Positions 24,474 to 33,888 are shown, counted from the first letter of the stretch. The stretch is DNA of 64,000 bases from Bradyrhizobium iriomotense (GCF_018129405.1 NZ_JAFCLP010000007.1:186001-250000); one strand, 5' to 3'. Numbers and translations are program-made. The notes: a model not told the origin generated them from the sequence alone.

Positions 24474-25310
24474 TCAGTCGCCCCTGAAGACCGGCTTGAC
24501 CTTGTTGGCAAATGCCTCGAACGCGCGCTCGAAATCCGCCGTCGTCATGCACAGCGCTTGGGCAACGGCTTCCGCCTCGATCGCCTCCTCCACCGACATC
24601 GCCCATTCCATCGCCAGCATCCGCTTGGTCATGGTGTTAGCGAAGGTCGGCCCTTCCGCGACCTGCTTGGCAAGGATTTGCGCCTGCGGCAGCACTTGTT
24701 CCGGGGTGACGATGCGGCTGAAGAAGCCCCAGCGCTCGCCTTCCTCCGCGGTCATAAACCGGCCGGTATAGAGCAGCTCGGAGGCGCGGGACTGCCCGAT
24801 GATGCGCGGCAGGATCGCGCAGGCGCCCATGTCACAGCCGGCAAGGCCTACCTTGTTGAACAGGAAGGCGACCTTGGTACCGCTGGCCGCGAGGCGCATG
24901 TCCGAGGCCATGGCGACGATCGCGCCGGCGCCGGCGCAGATGCCTTCGACCGCAGCCACGATCGGCTGCGGACAGGCTCGCATCGCCTTGACGAGGTCGC
25001 CGGTCATCCGCGTGAAGGCGGTAAGCCCCTTGGTGTCCATCTTCACGAGCGGGCCGATGATCTCGAAGACATCGCCGCCGGACGAGAAATTGCCGCCGGC
25101 GCCGGTGACGACGATGGATTTGACTGCATCGTCAAACGCGCAGGCGCGGAAGAAATCCGTCAGCTCCCGGTAGCTTTCGAACGTCAGGGGATTCTTTCGC
25201 TCGGGACGGTTGAGCGTCACCATCGCGACGCCATCGACCACGGCTAGCAGGAAGTGCTGCGGCGAATAATCCGCGAGCGGTACGGTCACGGGATTGGCTG
25301 GTCTGCTCAT
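24474..25310 (-). CDS. Enoyl-CoA hydratase/isomerase family protein
   Basis: A 278-residue crotonase-fold protein ([36 protein letters not shown] forming part of the oxyanion pocket, and [18 protein letters not shown]). It likely hydrates or opens a ring-derived enoyl-CoA in the aminobenzoyl-CoA route. ATG at 25310 has AGGAGA immediately upstream; a longer start at 25343 is rejected. It follows the SDR gene by 39 bases on the same strand, and the pair is preceded by an operator at 26154. Confidence 0.88.
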   Translation of the reverse strand: MSRPANPVTVPLADYSPQHFLLAVVDGVAMVTLNRPERKNPLTFESYRELTDFFRACAFDDAVKSIVVTGAGGNFSSGGDVFEIIGPLVKMDTKGLTAFTRMTGDLVKAMRACPQPIVAAVEGICAGAGAIVAMASDMRLAASGTKVAFLFNKVGLAGCDMGACAILPRIIGQSRASELLYTGRFMTAEEGERWGFFSRIVTPEQVLPQAQILAKQVAEGPTFANTMTKRMLAMEWAMSVEEAIEAEAVAQALCMTTADFERAFEAFANKVKPVFRGD

Positions 25311-25349
25311 ATGTTCTCCTTGGCCGTCCTGTTCTGAACCCACGTCACG

Positions 25350-26111
25350 CTAGATCTCACCACCGGCAATCGCGATCGCCTGCCCGGTGACCGCTCCGGC
25401 GCCCTCGCCGCACAACCAGAGCACGGCGTCAGCCACCTCCTGCGGTGTGATCAGCCGCCCTTGCGGATTGTGCCTAGCGAGGTTCGCAATCGCCTGCTCC
25501 CGACTCCGGCCCGTCTTCTTCATGATATTTTCGATGCTGCCGGCGACGAGATCCGTGTCGGTGAAGCCGGGGCACACGGCATTCACCGTCACATTGCTGC
25601 CGGCCATCTCGAGGGCGAGCGAACGCACGAGCCCGACCACAGCGTGCTTGGCCGCAGTGTACGCGCTGACATAGGCATAACCCTTGAGGCCGGCTGTCGA
25701 CGCGACCGCCACGATGCGTCCATAGGAGCGATCCTTCATCCCGGGCAATACCGCGCGGATAGCATGGACCACGCCCATGAAATTGACGTCCATCATGCGC
25801 GAAAACAGGGCACTGTCCGATTTCACGAACGGCGCGGATTCGGCGCTGCCCGCGTTGGCGATCAGGATATCGATCGGCTGCCGCACACTCGCCTCCATGA
25901 TGGCAGCGTTCAGCGCCACCTCGTCCGAAACATCAGCGACGACCGCGAAATGCGCGGCTCCCGCCTTGATCGCCTCTTCGAGAGTTGCGGCGTTCCGACC
26001 GAGCACCGTTACCGTTGCGCCGGCCTCAACGAGAGCGGCTGCGATCGCGCGGCCGATGCCGCGGCCGCCACCGGTCACCAGCGCGTGCGGCGATTGCGGC
26101 AATGCGGACAT
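25350..26111 (-). CDS. Short-chain dehydrogenase/reductase
   Basis: A 253-residue SDR: the cofactor motif TGGGRGIGRA, the structural NAG (IANAGSAES), the catalytic Ser in VASTAG and YTAAK (Tyr-x-x-x-Lys). It oxidises or reduces a hydroxy/keto-CoA intermediate, by position acting next to the enoyl-CoA hydratase as 3-hydroxyacyl-CoA dehydrogenase. First gene of a minus-strand unit whose promoter holds candidate operator 5. NAD preference is not certain from the motif alone. Confidence 0.88.
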   Translation of the reverse strand: MSALPQSPHALVTGGGRGIGRAIAAALVEAGATVTVLGRNAATLEEAIKAGAAHFAVVADVSDEVALNAAIMEASVRQPIDILIANAGSAESAPFVKSDSALFSRMMDVNFMGVVHAIRAVLPGMKDRSYGRIVAVASTAGLKGYAYVSAYTAAKHAVVGLVRSLALEMAGSNVTVNAVCPGFTDTDLVAGSIENIMKKTGRSREQAIANLARHNPQGRLITPQEVADAVLWLCGEGAGAVTGQAIAIAGGEI

Positions 26112-26153
26112 GCGCGGGCTCCTCGGGATCTGCTGATCGCTCTTTCGGATATA

Positions 26154-26167
26154 TTTTAAACTTCAAA
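26154..26167. promoter_or_regulatory. Candidate MarR operator 5 (TTTTAAACTTCAAA)
   Basis: A/T-rich palindrome-like site 42 bases upstream of the SDR gene, sharing TTTTAA and the TTCAAA arm with the other cluster sites. Confidence 0.5.
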
Positions 26168-26233
26168 TTTTTGCAACGAAAGCGCCGATTGGCGCCGTGA
26201 ACAGCTGCGCGCCACGGACGGCCCGGAAATTGC

Positions 26234-26246
26234 TTTAAGTATAAAA
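26234..26246. promoter_or_regulatory. Candidate MarR operator 6 (TTTAAGTATAAAA)
   Basis: Weaker copy, 61 bases before the plus-strand hydrolase gene. If used, it places the five-gene operon 26308-32044 under the same MarR regulator. Confidence 0.4.
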
Positions 26247-26307
26247 TTATCTCTTTCCATCCCCCACAGGCCTGTTAGCATCACGGGGCCAAGCAAAAGG
26301 ATGTCGC

Positions 26308-27123
26308 GTGTCGCAGCCTGCGCCAATGATAACAAAGGACGAACGCTTCGCCTATGAAGCTGCGGGCGCTTCCGATGCGATACCCTTGATCTTTCTGCAT
26401 GGCATCGGCGGCGCGGCGCGCGCCTGGCGGCACCAGCTAGCTACATTCGGCAACCGCTTCCGCGCGATCGCCTGGGACATGCCCGGGTATGGCGGCTCGG
26501 CGCCGCTTGCCAGCGTCAGTATCGCCGCCCTGGCAGATGCGCTCCAGCAATTCATCGAGCAGCTTGGTGCGACCAAGCCTATTCTGGTCGGCCATTCCAT
26601 CGGCGGCATGATCGTTCAGAAATGGCTGGTGCAAGCGCCGAAACTGGCGCGTGCAGTCGTCCTGGCGCAGACCAGCCCGGCGTTCGGTAAGGCCGATGGC
26701 GACTGGCAGAGATCGTTCATCGCGGCACGGCTCGGGCCGCTCGACCGCGGCGAGACGATGAAGTCGCTGGCGCCTTCACTGGTGAAGGAACTTGTCGGCG
26801 ACGATCCTGATCCCAAGGGAATGGAGCTTGCGCGCGAGTGCATGGCAAGCGTGCCGGAGGCAAGCTATCGCGCCATGATGCTGGCCCTGATCGGATTCGA
26901 TCAGCGCAGCACGCTCAAGGATATTTCCGTTCCGACGCTGCTGCTGTCCGGCTCCAAGGACAATAATGCGCCGGCGCCAATGATGGCGAAGACGGCGACC
27001 TATATCCCTTCCGCCGAATATATCGAACTCGCCGGCGTGGGCCATCTCGCCAACCTCGAGCGGCCTGGCGCCTTTGATGAGGCGCTCGGCCGGTTCCTGA
27101 ATTCCGTCGCGACCAAAGCGTAA
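26308..27123 (+). CDS. Alpha/beta hydrolase
   Basis: A 271-residue alpha/beta hydrolase with HGIGG (oxyanion region), the nucleophile elbow GHSIGGM and a C-terminal GVGHLANLE histidine. It could hydrolyse a CoA thioester, lactone, or a ring-cleavage C-C bond. GTG at 26308 is used, with AAAAGGA upstream; an ATG at 26326 is a fallback. It heads a tight operon of five genes (spacing 12, 2, overlap 4 and 3 bases), so all should act in one pathway. A deformylase (NicD-like) or enol-lactone hydrolase role cannot be separated by sequence alone. Confidence 0.82.
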   Translation: MSQPAPMITKDERFAYEAAGASDAIPLIFLHGIGGAARAWRHQLATFGNRFRAIAWDMPGYGGSAPLASVSIAALADALQQFIEQLGATKPILVGHSIGGMIVQKWLVQAPKLARAVVLAQTSPAFGKADGDWQRSFIAARLGPLDRGETMKSLAPSLVKELVGDDPDPKGMELARECMASVPEASYRAMMLALIGFDQRSTLKDISVPTLLLSGSKDNNAPAPMMAKTATYIPSAEYIELAGVGHLANLERPGAFDEALGRFLNSVATKA

Positions 27124-27135
27124 GGTGACTACGCA

Positions 27136-28425
27136 ATGACCATGCAAGTCAGCAAGACTATCGGCGCGAGCGACAAGGTCGCGCTGGATGCGCCGATCTT
27201 CGACCCCGTCGCATTCCGCCTGAGCGACGAACAAGCTGGTATCATCACGCGCGCGCGAGAGATCGGTCAGAGCGTGTTCGCCGGCCGCGCGGCGACCTAC
27301 GATCGCGAGGCGATCTTCCCGACGGAGAATTATCGCGATCTGCACCGCGTCGGCCTGCTCGGTATCGCCGTCCCCAAGAAGCATGGCGGGCTTGGTGCGA
27401 ACTACCAGACCTATGCGCTCGCAGCCGCCGAGATCGGCCGCTATTGCGGCGCGACGGCACTGACCTGGAACATGCATGTCTGCTCGACCCTGTGGTCGGG
27501 GCCCCTCGCCGACGATCTCGACATGGATACGGAAACCCGCGCCGAGCACGAGCGGCGGCGCGCGGTCCATTACAAGCGCATCGTCGAGGACGGCGCGATC
27601 TATTCGCAGCCCTTCTCCGAGGGCGGCGCGGCGGCCGCAGGCGGCGTTGCCTTCGGCACGGAGGCCAGGCCGGTGGAGGGCGGCTGGATCGTCAATGGCA
27701 AGAAGATCTTTGCATCGCTCTCCGGCCACGCCGACTACTACGGCGTGCTTTGCACCGAGATTGAGGAAGGCGAGAAGGCCTCGCGCCGCAATACGCTTTA
27801 CCTCGCGATCTCCGCAAAATCGGAAGGCGTTTCCGTTGTCGGCGACTGGGATCCGCTCGGCATGCGCGGCACCGTCTCGCGCACGCTGCTGTTCAAGGAC
27901 GTATTCGTCCCGGAGGACGCGGCGCTGATGCCGCGCGGCGTCTATTTCCAGGCTGCGATGCGCTGGCCGCACATGTTCCTGACGCTGTCGCCGACCTATA
28001 TGGGCCTTGCGCAAGCAGCCTATGATTTTACGTTGCGCTATCTGCGCGGCGAGGTGCCGGGCATGCCGCCGGTCAAGCGCCGGATGTACCCGACCAAGCA
28101 GATCGCGGTCGCGCAGATGCAGATCAAGCTCGAGCAGATCAAGTCGGTCTGGTTCCAGGCAGTCACCGAAGCACGCGCCAATCCGAGCAAGGAGCAGGTG
28201 TTGCGGGCTTATGCCGCGCAATATTCGGTGATGGAAGGCGCCAATGAGCTCGCGGCGCTTGCGATCCGCACTTGCGGCGGCCAGGCCATGCTCCGGTCAC
28301 TGCCGCTGGAGCGCATTTACCGCGATAGCCGGTGCGGCTCCCTGATGCTGCCCTGGACGGCCGAGCTTTGCCTCGACCGGATCGGGCGCGAGGCGCTGTA
28401 CGAGGCCGGCGAGACGGACGACTGA
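27136..28425 (+). CDS. Acyl-CoA dehydrogenase family protein
   Basis: A 429-residue flavoprotein of the acyl-CoA dehydrogenase superfamily (FRLSDEQAGIITRAREIGQS, IYSQPFSEGGAA near the substrate-binding middle, and VMEGANELAALAIRTCGGQA near the C-terminus). It probably introduces a double bond into a CoA-bound ring-derived acid. The position normally holding a catalytic Glu cannot be assigned with confidence, so an oxygenase-like member is not excluded. It follows the hydrolase by 12 bases. Confidence 0.85.
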   Translation: MTMQVSKTIGASDKVALDAPIFDPVAFRLSDEQAGIITRAREIGQSVFAGRAATYDREAIFPTENYRDLHRVGLLGIAVPKKHGGLGANYQTYALAAAEIGRYCGATALTWNMHVCSTLWSGPLADDLDMDTETRAEHERRRAVHYKRIVEDGAIYSQPFSEGGAAAAGGVAFGTEARPVEGGWIVNGKKIFASLSGHADYYGVLCTEIEEGEKASRRNTLYLAISAKSEGVSVVGDWDPLGMRGTVSRTLLFKDVFVPEDAALMPRGVYFQAAMRWPHMFLTLSPTYMGLAQAAYDFTLRYLRGEVPGMPPVKRRMYPTKQIAVAQMQIKLEQIKSVWFQAVTEARANPSKEQVLRAYAAQYSVMEGANELAALAIRTCGGQAMLRSLPLERIYRDSRCGSLMLPWTAELCLDRIGREALYEAGETDD

Positions 28426-28427
28426 CG

Positions 28428-29963
28428 GTGGACCTCTGTAGTCTGATCGACCGCAACGCGGCGTTCGCGCCAGACAAGACGGCGATTGCCTTCGAAGGCG
28501 AACGGCTGAGCTATGCGGCATTCGCCGCGCGCATCGAGCAGACGGCTACGGCCTTGAAGCAGGAGCTCGGCGTCGGTCGCGGCGACCGCGTCGCGATCCT
28601 CAGCCTGAACCGGCCGGACTATCTGGTCCTGCTTTATGCCTGCGCGCGGCTCGGCGCGATGCTGGTGCCCTTGAACTGGCGGCTGGCGGTCGCCGAGCAG
28701 CTCTTCATCCTCAACGATGCGGGTGCCAAGGTGCTGGTGCTCGAGCAGGCATTCGAGGGAGTTCTGCCGGAGCTTGCGCAGACTGCGCCGGGCGCCGCAG
28801 TCATCGGCTTCGATTTCACGCCTCCTCGCGGCACGACGTTCGAAAGCCTGCTGGCCCATGGCGAAGGCAACGGCCGCAACCCGCACACCGATCTCTCCTG
28901 CCCGCTCCTGATCGTCTACACGTCGGGAACGACCGGACGGCCGAAAGGCGCCGTGCTGCGCCAGGAGGCGCTGTTCTGGAATGGCGTCATGAGCCAGCAC
29001 ATGCACAACATGACGTCTGACGATCATGTGCTGACGGTGCTGCCATTCTTCCACGTCGGCGGCCTCAACATCCAGACCACGCCGGCGCTCCAGCTGGGCG
29101 CAACCGTCACGATCCATACGCGATTTACGCCGGATACGGCGCTCGCCGCTATCGAAAACGAGCGGCCGACACTGACCGTGATGGTGCCGGCGATCATCCA
29201 GGCCGTGAGCGAGCATCCGGATTGGCCTACGACCGATCTGTCTTCACTCAAGGCCGTCGCCACCGGGTCGACCATCGCGCCACCGCACCTGATCGAGCGT
29301 TTCGTCGCTCGCGGCGTCCCGGTGCTTCAGGTCTACGGCTCGACGGAAACTTGCCCCATCGCGGTCTACACGCGGCTTGGCGGCGATCTCTCGCGTGCAG
29401 GATCGACTGGACTTGCCGGCTTGTGCTGCGAAGCGAAGGTGATCGACCAAGCCGGCACTGAAGTGCCGGCGGGCACGCCGGGCGAAATCGCGGTGCGCGG
29501 CCCCAATGTGTTTTTCGAGTATTGGGGCAACGCGGAGGCCACACGCGATGCGCTGCACGACGGCTGGTATCGCACCGGCGATATCGGCCTGTGCGACGCC
29601 GACGGCTATTTCTGGGTGCGCGACCGCAAGAAGAACATGATCATTTCCGGCGGCGAGAACGTCTATCCGGCCGAGATCGAACGCGTTCTGCTCGAACATC
29701 CCGATGTCAGCGAATGCGCCGTGATCGGCCGACCCGACCCGCGCTGGGACGAGGTGCCGATCGCCTATGTCATCCGGCGGTCAGGCTGCCGGCTCGAAGC
29801 GGACGAACTGAGAGTGCATCTTCAGGCCCAGCTCGCGCGTTACAAGGTTCCGCGTGAGATCGTCTTCGTCACTGACCTGCCGCGTACGGCGCTGGGTAAG
29901 GTCCAGCATTTCCTGCTGAAACAGCTTGATGCGCGCTCGCGCGCGCAAGGAGAAGCATCTTGA
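28428..29963 (+). CDS. Acyl-CoA synthetase (AMP-forming)
   Basis: A 511-residue fatty/aryl-CoA ligase: the ATP loop YTSGTTGRPKGA, the adenine motif YGSTETCPIA, the hinge VRDRKKNMIISGGENVYPAE and the terminal lysine motif PRTALGKVQHFL. It differs from the benzoate-type ligase at 16438 and probably activates an aliphatic or second aromatic acid. GTG at 28428, two bases after the previous stop, is the only plausible start; upstream in-frame codons lie inside the acyl-CoA dehydrogenase gene. The next gene overlaps by 4 bases. Confidence 0.87.
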   Translation: MDLCSLIDRNAAFAPDKTAIAFEGERLSYAAFAARIEQTATALKQELGVGRGDRVAILSLNRPDYLVLLYACARLGAMLVPLNWRLAVAEQLFILNDAGAKVLVLEQAFEGVLPELAQTAPGAAVIGFDFTPPRGTTFESLLAHGEGNGRNPHTDLSCPLLIVYTSGTTGRPKGAVLRQEALFWNGVMSQHMHNMTSDDHVLTVLPFFHVGGLNIQTTPALQLGATVTIHTRFTPDTALAAIENERPTLTVMVPAIIQAVSEHPDWPTTDLSSLKAVATGSTIAPPHLIERFVARGVPVLQVYGSTETCPIAVYTRLGGDLSRAGSTGLAGLCCEAKVIDQAGTEVPAGTPGEIAVRGPNVFFEYWGNAEATRDALHDGWYRTGDIGLCDADGYFWVRDRKKNMIISGGENVYPAEIERVLLEHPDVSECAVIGRPDPRWDEVPIAYVIRRSGCRLEADELRVHLQAQLARYKVPREIVFVTDLPRTALGKVQHFLLKQLDARSRAQGEAS

Positions 29964-31048
29964 AGATTGCGGTTTTGGGTGGGGGAAACGGCTCTTTCGC
30001 GGCCGCTGGCGATTTTGCGCTGTCAGGGCACGAGGTCCGGCTCTGGCGCCGGAACGCAGATCAAGTCGCGGCACATCGCGCCGCCGGCTCGCGCGTCCTG
30101 GTGAAGGATCACAACGGCCGCCACGACGTAGAGCTGGCATTGGTCACGACCGACATCGCCGAAGCCGTCAACGGCGCCGAACTGATCCTGTGCCCTGCCC
30201 CGGCTTTTGCTCAGCCGGATATTGCCCGGCTCCTCGGGCCGCATCTGCGGGACGGACAAGTCGTGTTCCTGCCGCCGGCGACATTCGGCTCGATGGTCTT
30301 CGCACAGGCCGCACGCGAGGCCGGCAACCACGCCCAGGTGAGCTTTGCCGAGACCGGCACGCTGCCTTGGCTCACCCGCAAGCATGGGTCGTTCGAAGTC
30401 GCGATCACCATCCGCGCCAAGCGGCTTCCGGTCGGGGTGTTCCCGCTGGACCAGGCTCCACATGCGCTCGAACTGATCGGACGCGCCTTCCCCGATGCGA
30501 TCGAACCATGCGGCGATGCGCTGTCTGGCGCGCTGATGAATGCGGGTCCCATCATCCATCCACCACTGATCGTGATGAACGCCGGCCCGATCGAGCATTT
30601 CGAGCGATGGGACATCCACAAGGAAGGAACGCAAGCCGCGATCCGCCAGGTAACCGACGCACTCGACGCGGAGCGGATCGCGGTGCGCGAGGCGCTCGGC
30701 TACGGCGCACCGCATTTTCCCCTCGCGCATCACTACGCGAAGGAAGGCGAGATCTGGATGTACGGCCGCGGCTCGCATGACCGGCTGACCGATTCCGGCG
30801 ACTGGCGCGAACGCATCGTGCTGACCGAGCACCGCTACATGCGTGAGGATTTGCGGCTTGGGCTATCGCTGCTGGTTTCCGTCGCCGGCCTGGCGGGCGT
30901 GGCCACGCCGCTGGCCAAGGCTTTCCTGGCGATCGGTGGCGCGATCTGCGGCGAGGATTTCGCGCAAGGCGGCCGAACGCTCGACACGCTTGGCCTTGGC
31001 AACCTGAGCAAGTCCGAATTGCAGACGCTGCTTCGCAACGGATTCTGA
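29960..31048 (+). CDS. Octopine/nopaline dehydrogenase-family NAD(P) protein
   Basis: A 362-residue Rossmann protein (MKIAVLGGGNGSFAAAGDFA) with the C-terminal fold of opine dehydrogenases (GAPHFPLAHHYAKEGEIW). Opine enzymes reductively join or oxidatively split N-(carboxyalkyl)amino acids. Inside a catabolic operon this suggests cleavage of a secondary amine or oxidation of a related hydroxy acid, an inference only. It starts with TTG at 29960 overlapping the CoA synthetase stop (TTGA), indicating translational coupling. Its presence between a CoA ligase and a hydroxyacyl-CoA dehydrogenase is unusual. Confidence 0.8.
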   Translation: MKIAVLGGGNGSFAAAGDFALSGHEVRLWRRNADQVAAHRAAGSRVLVKDHNGRHDVELALVTTDIAEAVNGAELILCPAPAFAQPDIARLLGPHLRDGQVVFLPPATFGSMVFAQAAREAGNHAQVSFAETGTLPWLTRKHGSFEVAITIRAKRLPVGVFPLDQAPHALELIGRAFPDAIEPCGDALSGALMNAGPIIHPPLIVMNAGPIEHFERWDIHKEGTQAAIRQVTDALDAERIAVREALGYGAPHFPLAHHYAKEGEIWMYGRGSHDRLTDSGDWRERIVLTEHRYMREDLRLGLSLLVSVAGLAGVATPLAKAFLAIGGAICGEDFAQGGRTLDTLGLGNLSKSELQTLLRNGF

Positions 31049-31051
31049 TCG

Positions 31052-32044
31052 ATGACCCGTCGCGCCAATATCGCCTGTCTCGGAGCCGGCCGCATGGGGC
31101 GCGGTATCGCCGTCGCGTTCGCCTATGCGGGGCATACGGTTACGATGGTCGACGTCAAGGCCCGTTCAGCGGAAGATTTTGCCAAGTTGGAGGCGGACGC
31201 GCTCGGCGAAGTCAGGAAGACTTTTTCAAGCCTATCAAGCTTGGGGCTGCTCACCGAGGCAGATGTCGATCCCCTCATCGCTCGTGTGTCGGTGGTGCCG
31301 ACCAGCCAAGGCGGCGCAGCGCTCGCCGAAGCCGGAATGGTTTTCGAAGGTGTTCCAGAAGTCGTTGAGCTCAAGCGAGAGGTGCTGGGCGCAGCCTCGA
31401 GGCAGGTCGGTCCGGACACGATCATCGCCTCGACGACGTCGACGATTCTCGTCGACGATCTCTCCGGCGCGATCATGAACCCTCGTCGCTTTCTCAACGT
31501 GCACTGGCTCAATCCGGCCTATCTGATCCCGCTGGTCGAGATTTCGCCCGGCGAAGCCACCGATCCCGCCATCGTCGACGAGGTCAAGGCACTGCTTGAA
31601 GGCATTGGGAAGGTACCGGTGGTCTGCGCGGCGACGCCCGGCTTCATTGTCCCGCGCATCCAGGCGTTGGCGATGAACGAGGCCGCGCGCATGGTCGAGG
31701 AAGGCGTCGCCAGCGCCGAGGAGATCGACAAGGCGATCCGCTACGGCTTCGGCTTTCGCTACGCTGTGCTCGGGCTGCTCGAATTCATCGACTGGGGCGG
31801 CGGCGACATTTTGTACTACGCCAGCCGCTATCTCGAGGGCGCACTGGGCAGCGACCGCTATCGGGCGCCCGAGGTGATTTCGAAGAACATGCACGAGGGC
31901 CGGATCGGTCTCCGCACGGGCGCCGGCTTCCTCGATTATTCAGGCATGGACGTCGATGCCTATCGCGTCAAACGTCTTCAGGCCATGGTGGACCTGCTCC
32001 GGCACTTCGACCTGGCCCGCCCGCCCGTGATCGACCGCGGCTAG
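31052..32044 (+). CDS. 3-hydroxyacyl-CoA dehydrogenase
   Basis: A 330-residue NAD-dependent enzyme (ANIACLGAGRMGRGIAVAFA at the N-terminus, the conserved NVHWLNPAYLIPLVEI block, and TPGFIVPRIQALAMNEAARM). It oxidises 3-hydroxyacyl-CoA to the keto form, probably the last step encoded in this operon. The 330-residue length exceeds the 280-290 of plain 3-hydroxybutyryl-CoA dehydrogenases, with extra C-terminal residues. Its stop overlaps the convergent NicX-like gene by 4 bases. Confidence 0.88.
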   Translation: MTRRANIACLGAGRMGRGIAVAFAYAGHTVTMVDVKARSAEDFAKLEADALGEVRKTFSSLSSLGLLTEADVDPLIARVSVVPTSQGGAALAEAGMVFEGVPEVVELKREVLGAASRQVGPDTIIASTTSTILVDDLSGAIMNPRRFLNVHWLNPAYLIPLVEISPGEATDPAIVDEVKALLEGIGKVPVVCAATPGFIVPRIQALAMNEAARMVEEGVASAEEIDKAIRYGFGFRYAVLGLLEFIDWGGGDILYYASRYLEGALGSDRYRAPEVISKNMHEGRIGLRTGAGFLDYSGMDVDAYRVKRLQAMVDLLRHFDLARPPVIDRG

Positions 32045-33087
32045 CCGAAGACGTCCTGCAGGACGCCCTCCCGGACCACCGCGACGCCATCGAGCTCGAT
32101 GGTCGTTCCCATCATCGGCAGATCGAAATGCCCTGCCGTGTAGCGGCCGGCAAATTCGTTCGCTCCTGTCGAGAACAGGAAATTGCCGGAGACGGCGCGG
32201 ATCTCCGTGCCGTTGGTATCGCGCTGGTCATACATCGACAGCGCCTCGTAACGCGCGCCCGGATTCATGCCGAAGCCGACATGCGACACGGCGTAGGCCT
32301 CGCGATCGCCCCAAGCGGCGAGATAGGCGCGCATCATCGCGGCATCGGTGCCCTCGCCTTCCAGCTCAACGACATAGTCATCCTTCAAGGTCATCCTCAC
32401 AGGCGAGGTCAGGTAACGCTTGAAGGTCAGATTGATGTCACCGGGTGCCATCACCAGCGTGCCGTTGATCGTCCCGCTCTTGGGGAAGCTGACGACGATG
32501 CCACCCGGCCAATGCGCCAGCGTGCCGGGCTTGTCGGTCCAGCCCCACACACCGACCGTTGAAGCACCGACCATATCAACGTCGAGCGCCGTGCCGGCCT
32601 TCGAGGTTACCCGCATGCGCTTGGTTCCGCGCAGCATCTTCGCCGCGGCGCGGACGCGCTTCTCCAACGCCGGATCCGGCACCATGCGTTCCAGCGCCTC
32701 GGGATGCTCGTTCGAGATCACCAGGATCCGCGCGCCGGCTTTGAGGATTTCAGGCGTCTCCACCGCGTGCATCAGGCCCTCGATGGTGCAATCCACGACA
32801 AAGCCGGCCTGTTGAAGTGCGGTAATGACCGGACCAAGCTTTTGGATCGCCTCACTCGCCCCGGTCGAGCGAACCGGAACGATGTTCCGATTACGGGGCG
32901 TCGGCATCACCACGTGGAACGGCCGTGCGCCCATGCGCAGCAGCGCGAGTTCTGCCAGATGAACATTCAATGCGCGCGATTGGGTCTCCGAGAGGATCGC
33001 CGCGGTGTCACCTGCCTTGACGGCGCATCGCTCAAAAATCTCGCAAAATGCGTCGATCCATTTTGCCTCGATGCGATCGGCCAGCAT
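32041..33087 (-). CDS. NicX-like 2,5-dihydroxypyridine 5,6-dioxygenase family protein
   Basis: A 348-residue protein related to NicX, the extradiol-type 2,5-dihydroxypyridine dioxygenase of nicotinate degradation (a relative of M29 peptidases). By remembered comparison with Pseudomonas NicX, the iron ligands are conserved: H269 (AVSHVGFG), H320 and D322 (AGHFDLPM). So is the active-site histidine H192 (LAHWPGG) and the block GNFLFSTGAN. The match argues for ring opening of a dihydroxylated N-heterocycle, rather than peptide cleavage. It is the last gene of an operon with an ABC importer and an IlvD-like enzyme (33-base gap to the permease). The exact substrate is unknown. Confidence 0.75.
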   Translation of the reverse strand: MLADRIEAKWIDAFCEIFERCAVKAGDTAAILSETQSRALNVHLAELALLRMGARPFHVVMPTPRNRNIVPVRSTGASEAIQKLGPVITALQQAGFVVDCTIEGLMHAVETPEILKAGARILVISNEHPEALERMVPDPALEKRVRAAAKMLRGTKRMRVTSKAGTALDVDMVGASTVGVWGWTDKPGTLAHWPGGIVVSFPKSGTINGTLVMAPGDINLTFKRYLTSPVRMTLKDDYVVELEGEGTDAAMMRAYLAAWGDREAYAVSHVGFGMNPGARYEALSMYDQRDTNGTEIRAVSGNFLFSTGANEFAGRYTAGHFDLPMMGTTIELDGVAVVREGVLQDVFG

Positions 33088-33120
33088 GATTCACTCCCGG
33101 TGGTTTCTTGTTAAGTCAGA

Positions 33121-33888
33121 TCACGCTTCGGGGAAGCCCCGCAAGAGGTATGACCGCACGGCGCCCAACAGGCCGTTCAAGATCAACCCCAGCAGCGAGA
33201 TCGTGATCAGCGGTACGAACATGTCGACGGCCTGGAACGTCCGGGCCGCCGTGACCAGGGCGTGGCCCAGCCCGTCCGTCGACGTGATCATCTCGGCCAG
33301 AAACACCACGATGCAGGAAATGACAAGGCCGATCCGGCAGCCGGTCAGGATTGAAGGCATCGCCGCAGGCAATACCACCTTGAACAGGATTTCGTAGCGC
33401 CGCGTTCCCGCCGCCATAGCCGACCAGATCAACTTCTGCTCGACAGTCGATGCGCCGTAATAGGTCGACAAAAGAATAGGGAAAAGTGCGTCCGCAGTCA
33501 CCAATGTGATCTTCGATCCGTGACCGAAACCGAGCAGCAGGAGGAGTGCAGGATAGAGCGCAACCTTGGGCAACGGCGCCAATACCCGTACGATCGGCCG
33601 GACCACAGCGTTGATTGGCGGACTGGCGGCAGCGGCGATGCCGATACTGACACCGAGCACGACCGCGATCGCAAAACCGGCAAACAGCCGGATCAGGGTC
33701 GCCGCGATCTCCTGCTGAAACGTCCATGTCACGAGCTGTCGCAGGAGGCGGCCAAAGACGTAGCCCGGAGGCGGCAGCAAGGCCGCGGGTGCAAAGCCGA
33801 GCGAGACGAGGCCCTGCCAAACGGCGATCACCAGCGCGATCGGCGCGAGCCCAAGGAGGAGGTTTGCTGAGACAGGGCGCGATGTCAT
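33121..33888 (-). CDS. ABC transporter permease (nitrate/taurine type), second subunit
   Basis: A 255-residue inner-membrane permease with about six hydrophobic segments and the EAA loop region (SAMAAGTRRYEILFKVVLPAAMPSI). It belongs to the SsuC/TauC/NrtB group. ATG at 33888 overlaps the upstream permease stop (ATGA), so the two permeases are coupled and presumably form a heterodimeric channel with the ATPase at 34667 and the binding protein at 37407. The NicX-like gene follows, indicating a role in importing its pathway substrate. Confidence 0.86.
   Translation of the reverse strand: MTSRPVSANLLLGLAPIALVIAVWQGLVSLGFAPAALLPPPGYVFGRLLRQLVTWTFQQEIAATLIRLFAGFAIAVVLGVSIGIAAAASPPINAVVRPIVRVLAPLPKVALYPALLLLLGFGHGSKITLVTADALFPILLSTYYGASTVEQKLIWSAMAAGTRRYEILFKVVLPAAMPSILTGCRIGLVISCIVVFLAEMITSTDGLGHALVTAARTFQAVDMFVPLITISLLGLILNGLLGAVRSYLLRGFPEA

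Noticed and set aside
22896-25247. A 783-codon open frame antisense to the monooxygenase/reductase and hydratase genes
   Set aside because: Shadow frame of GC-rich coding sequence. It spans two real genes and their operator, and no family motif is visible.
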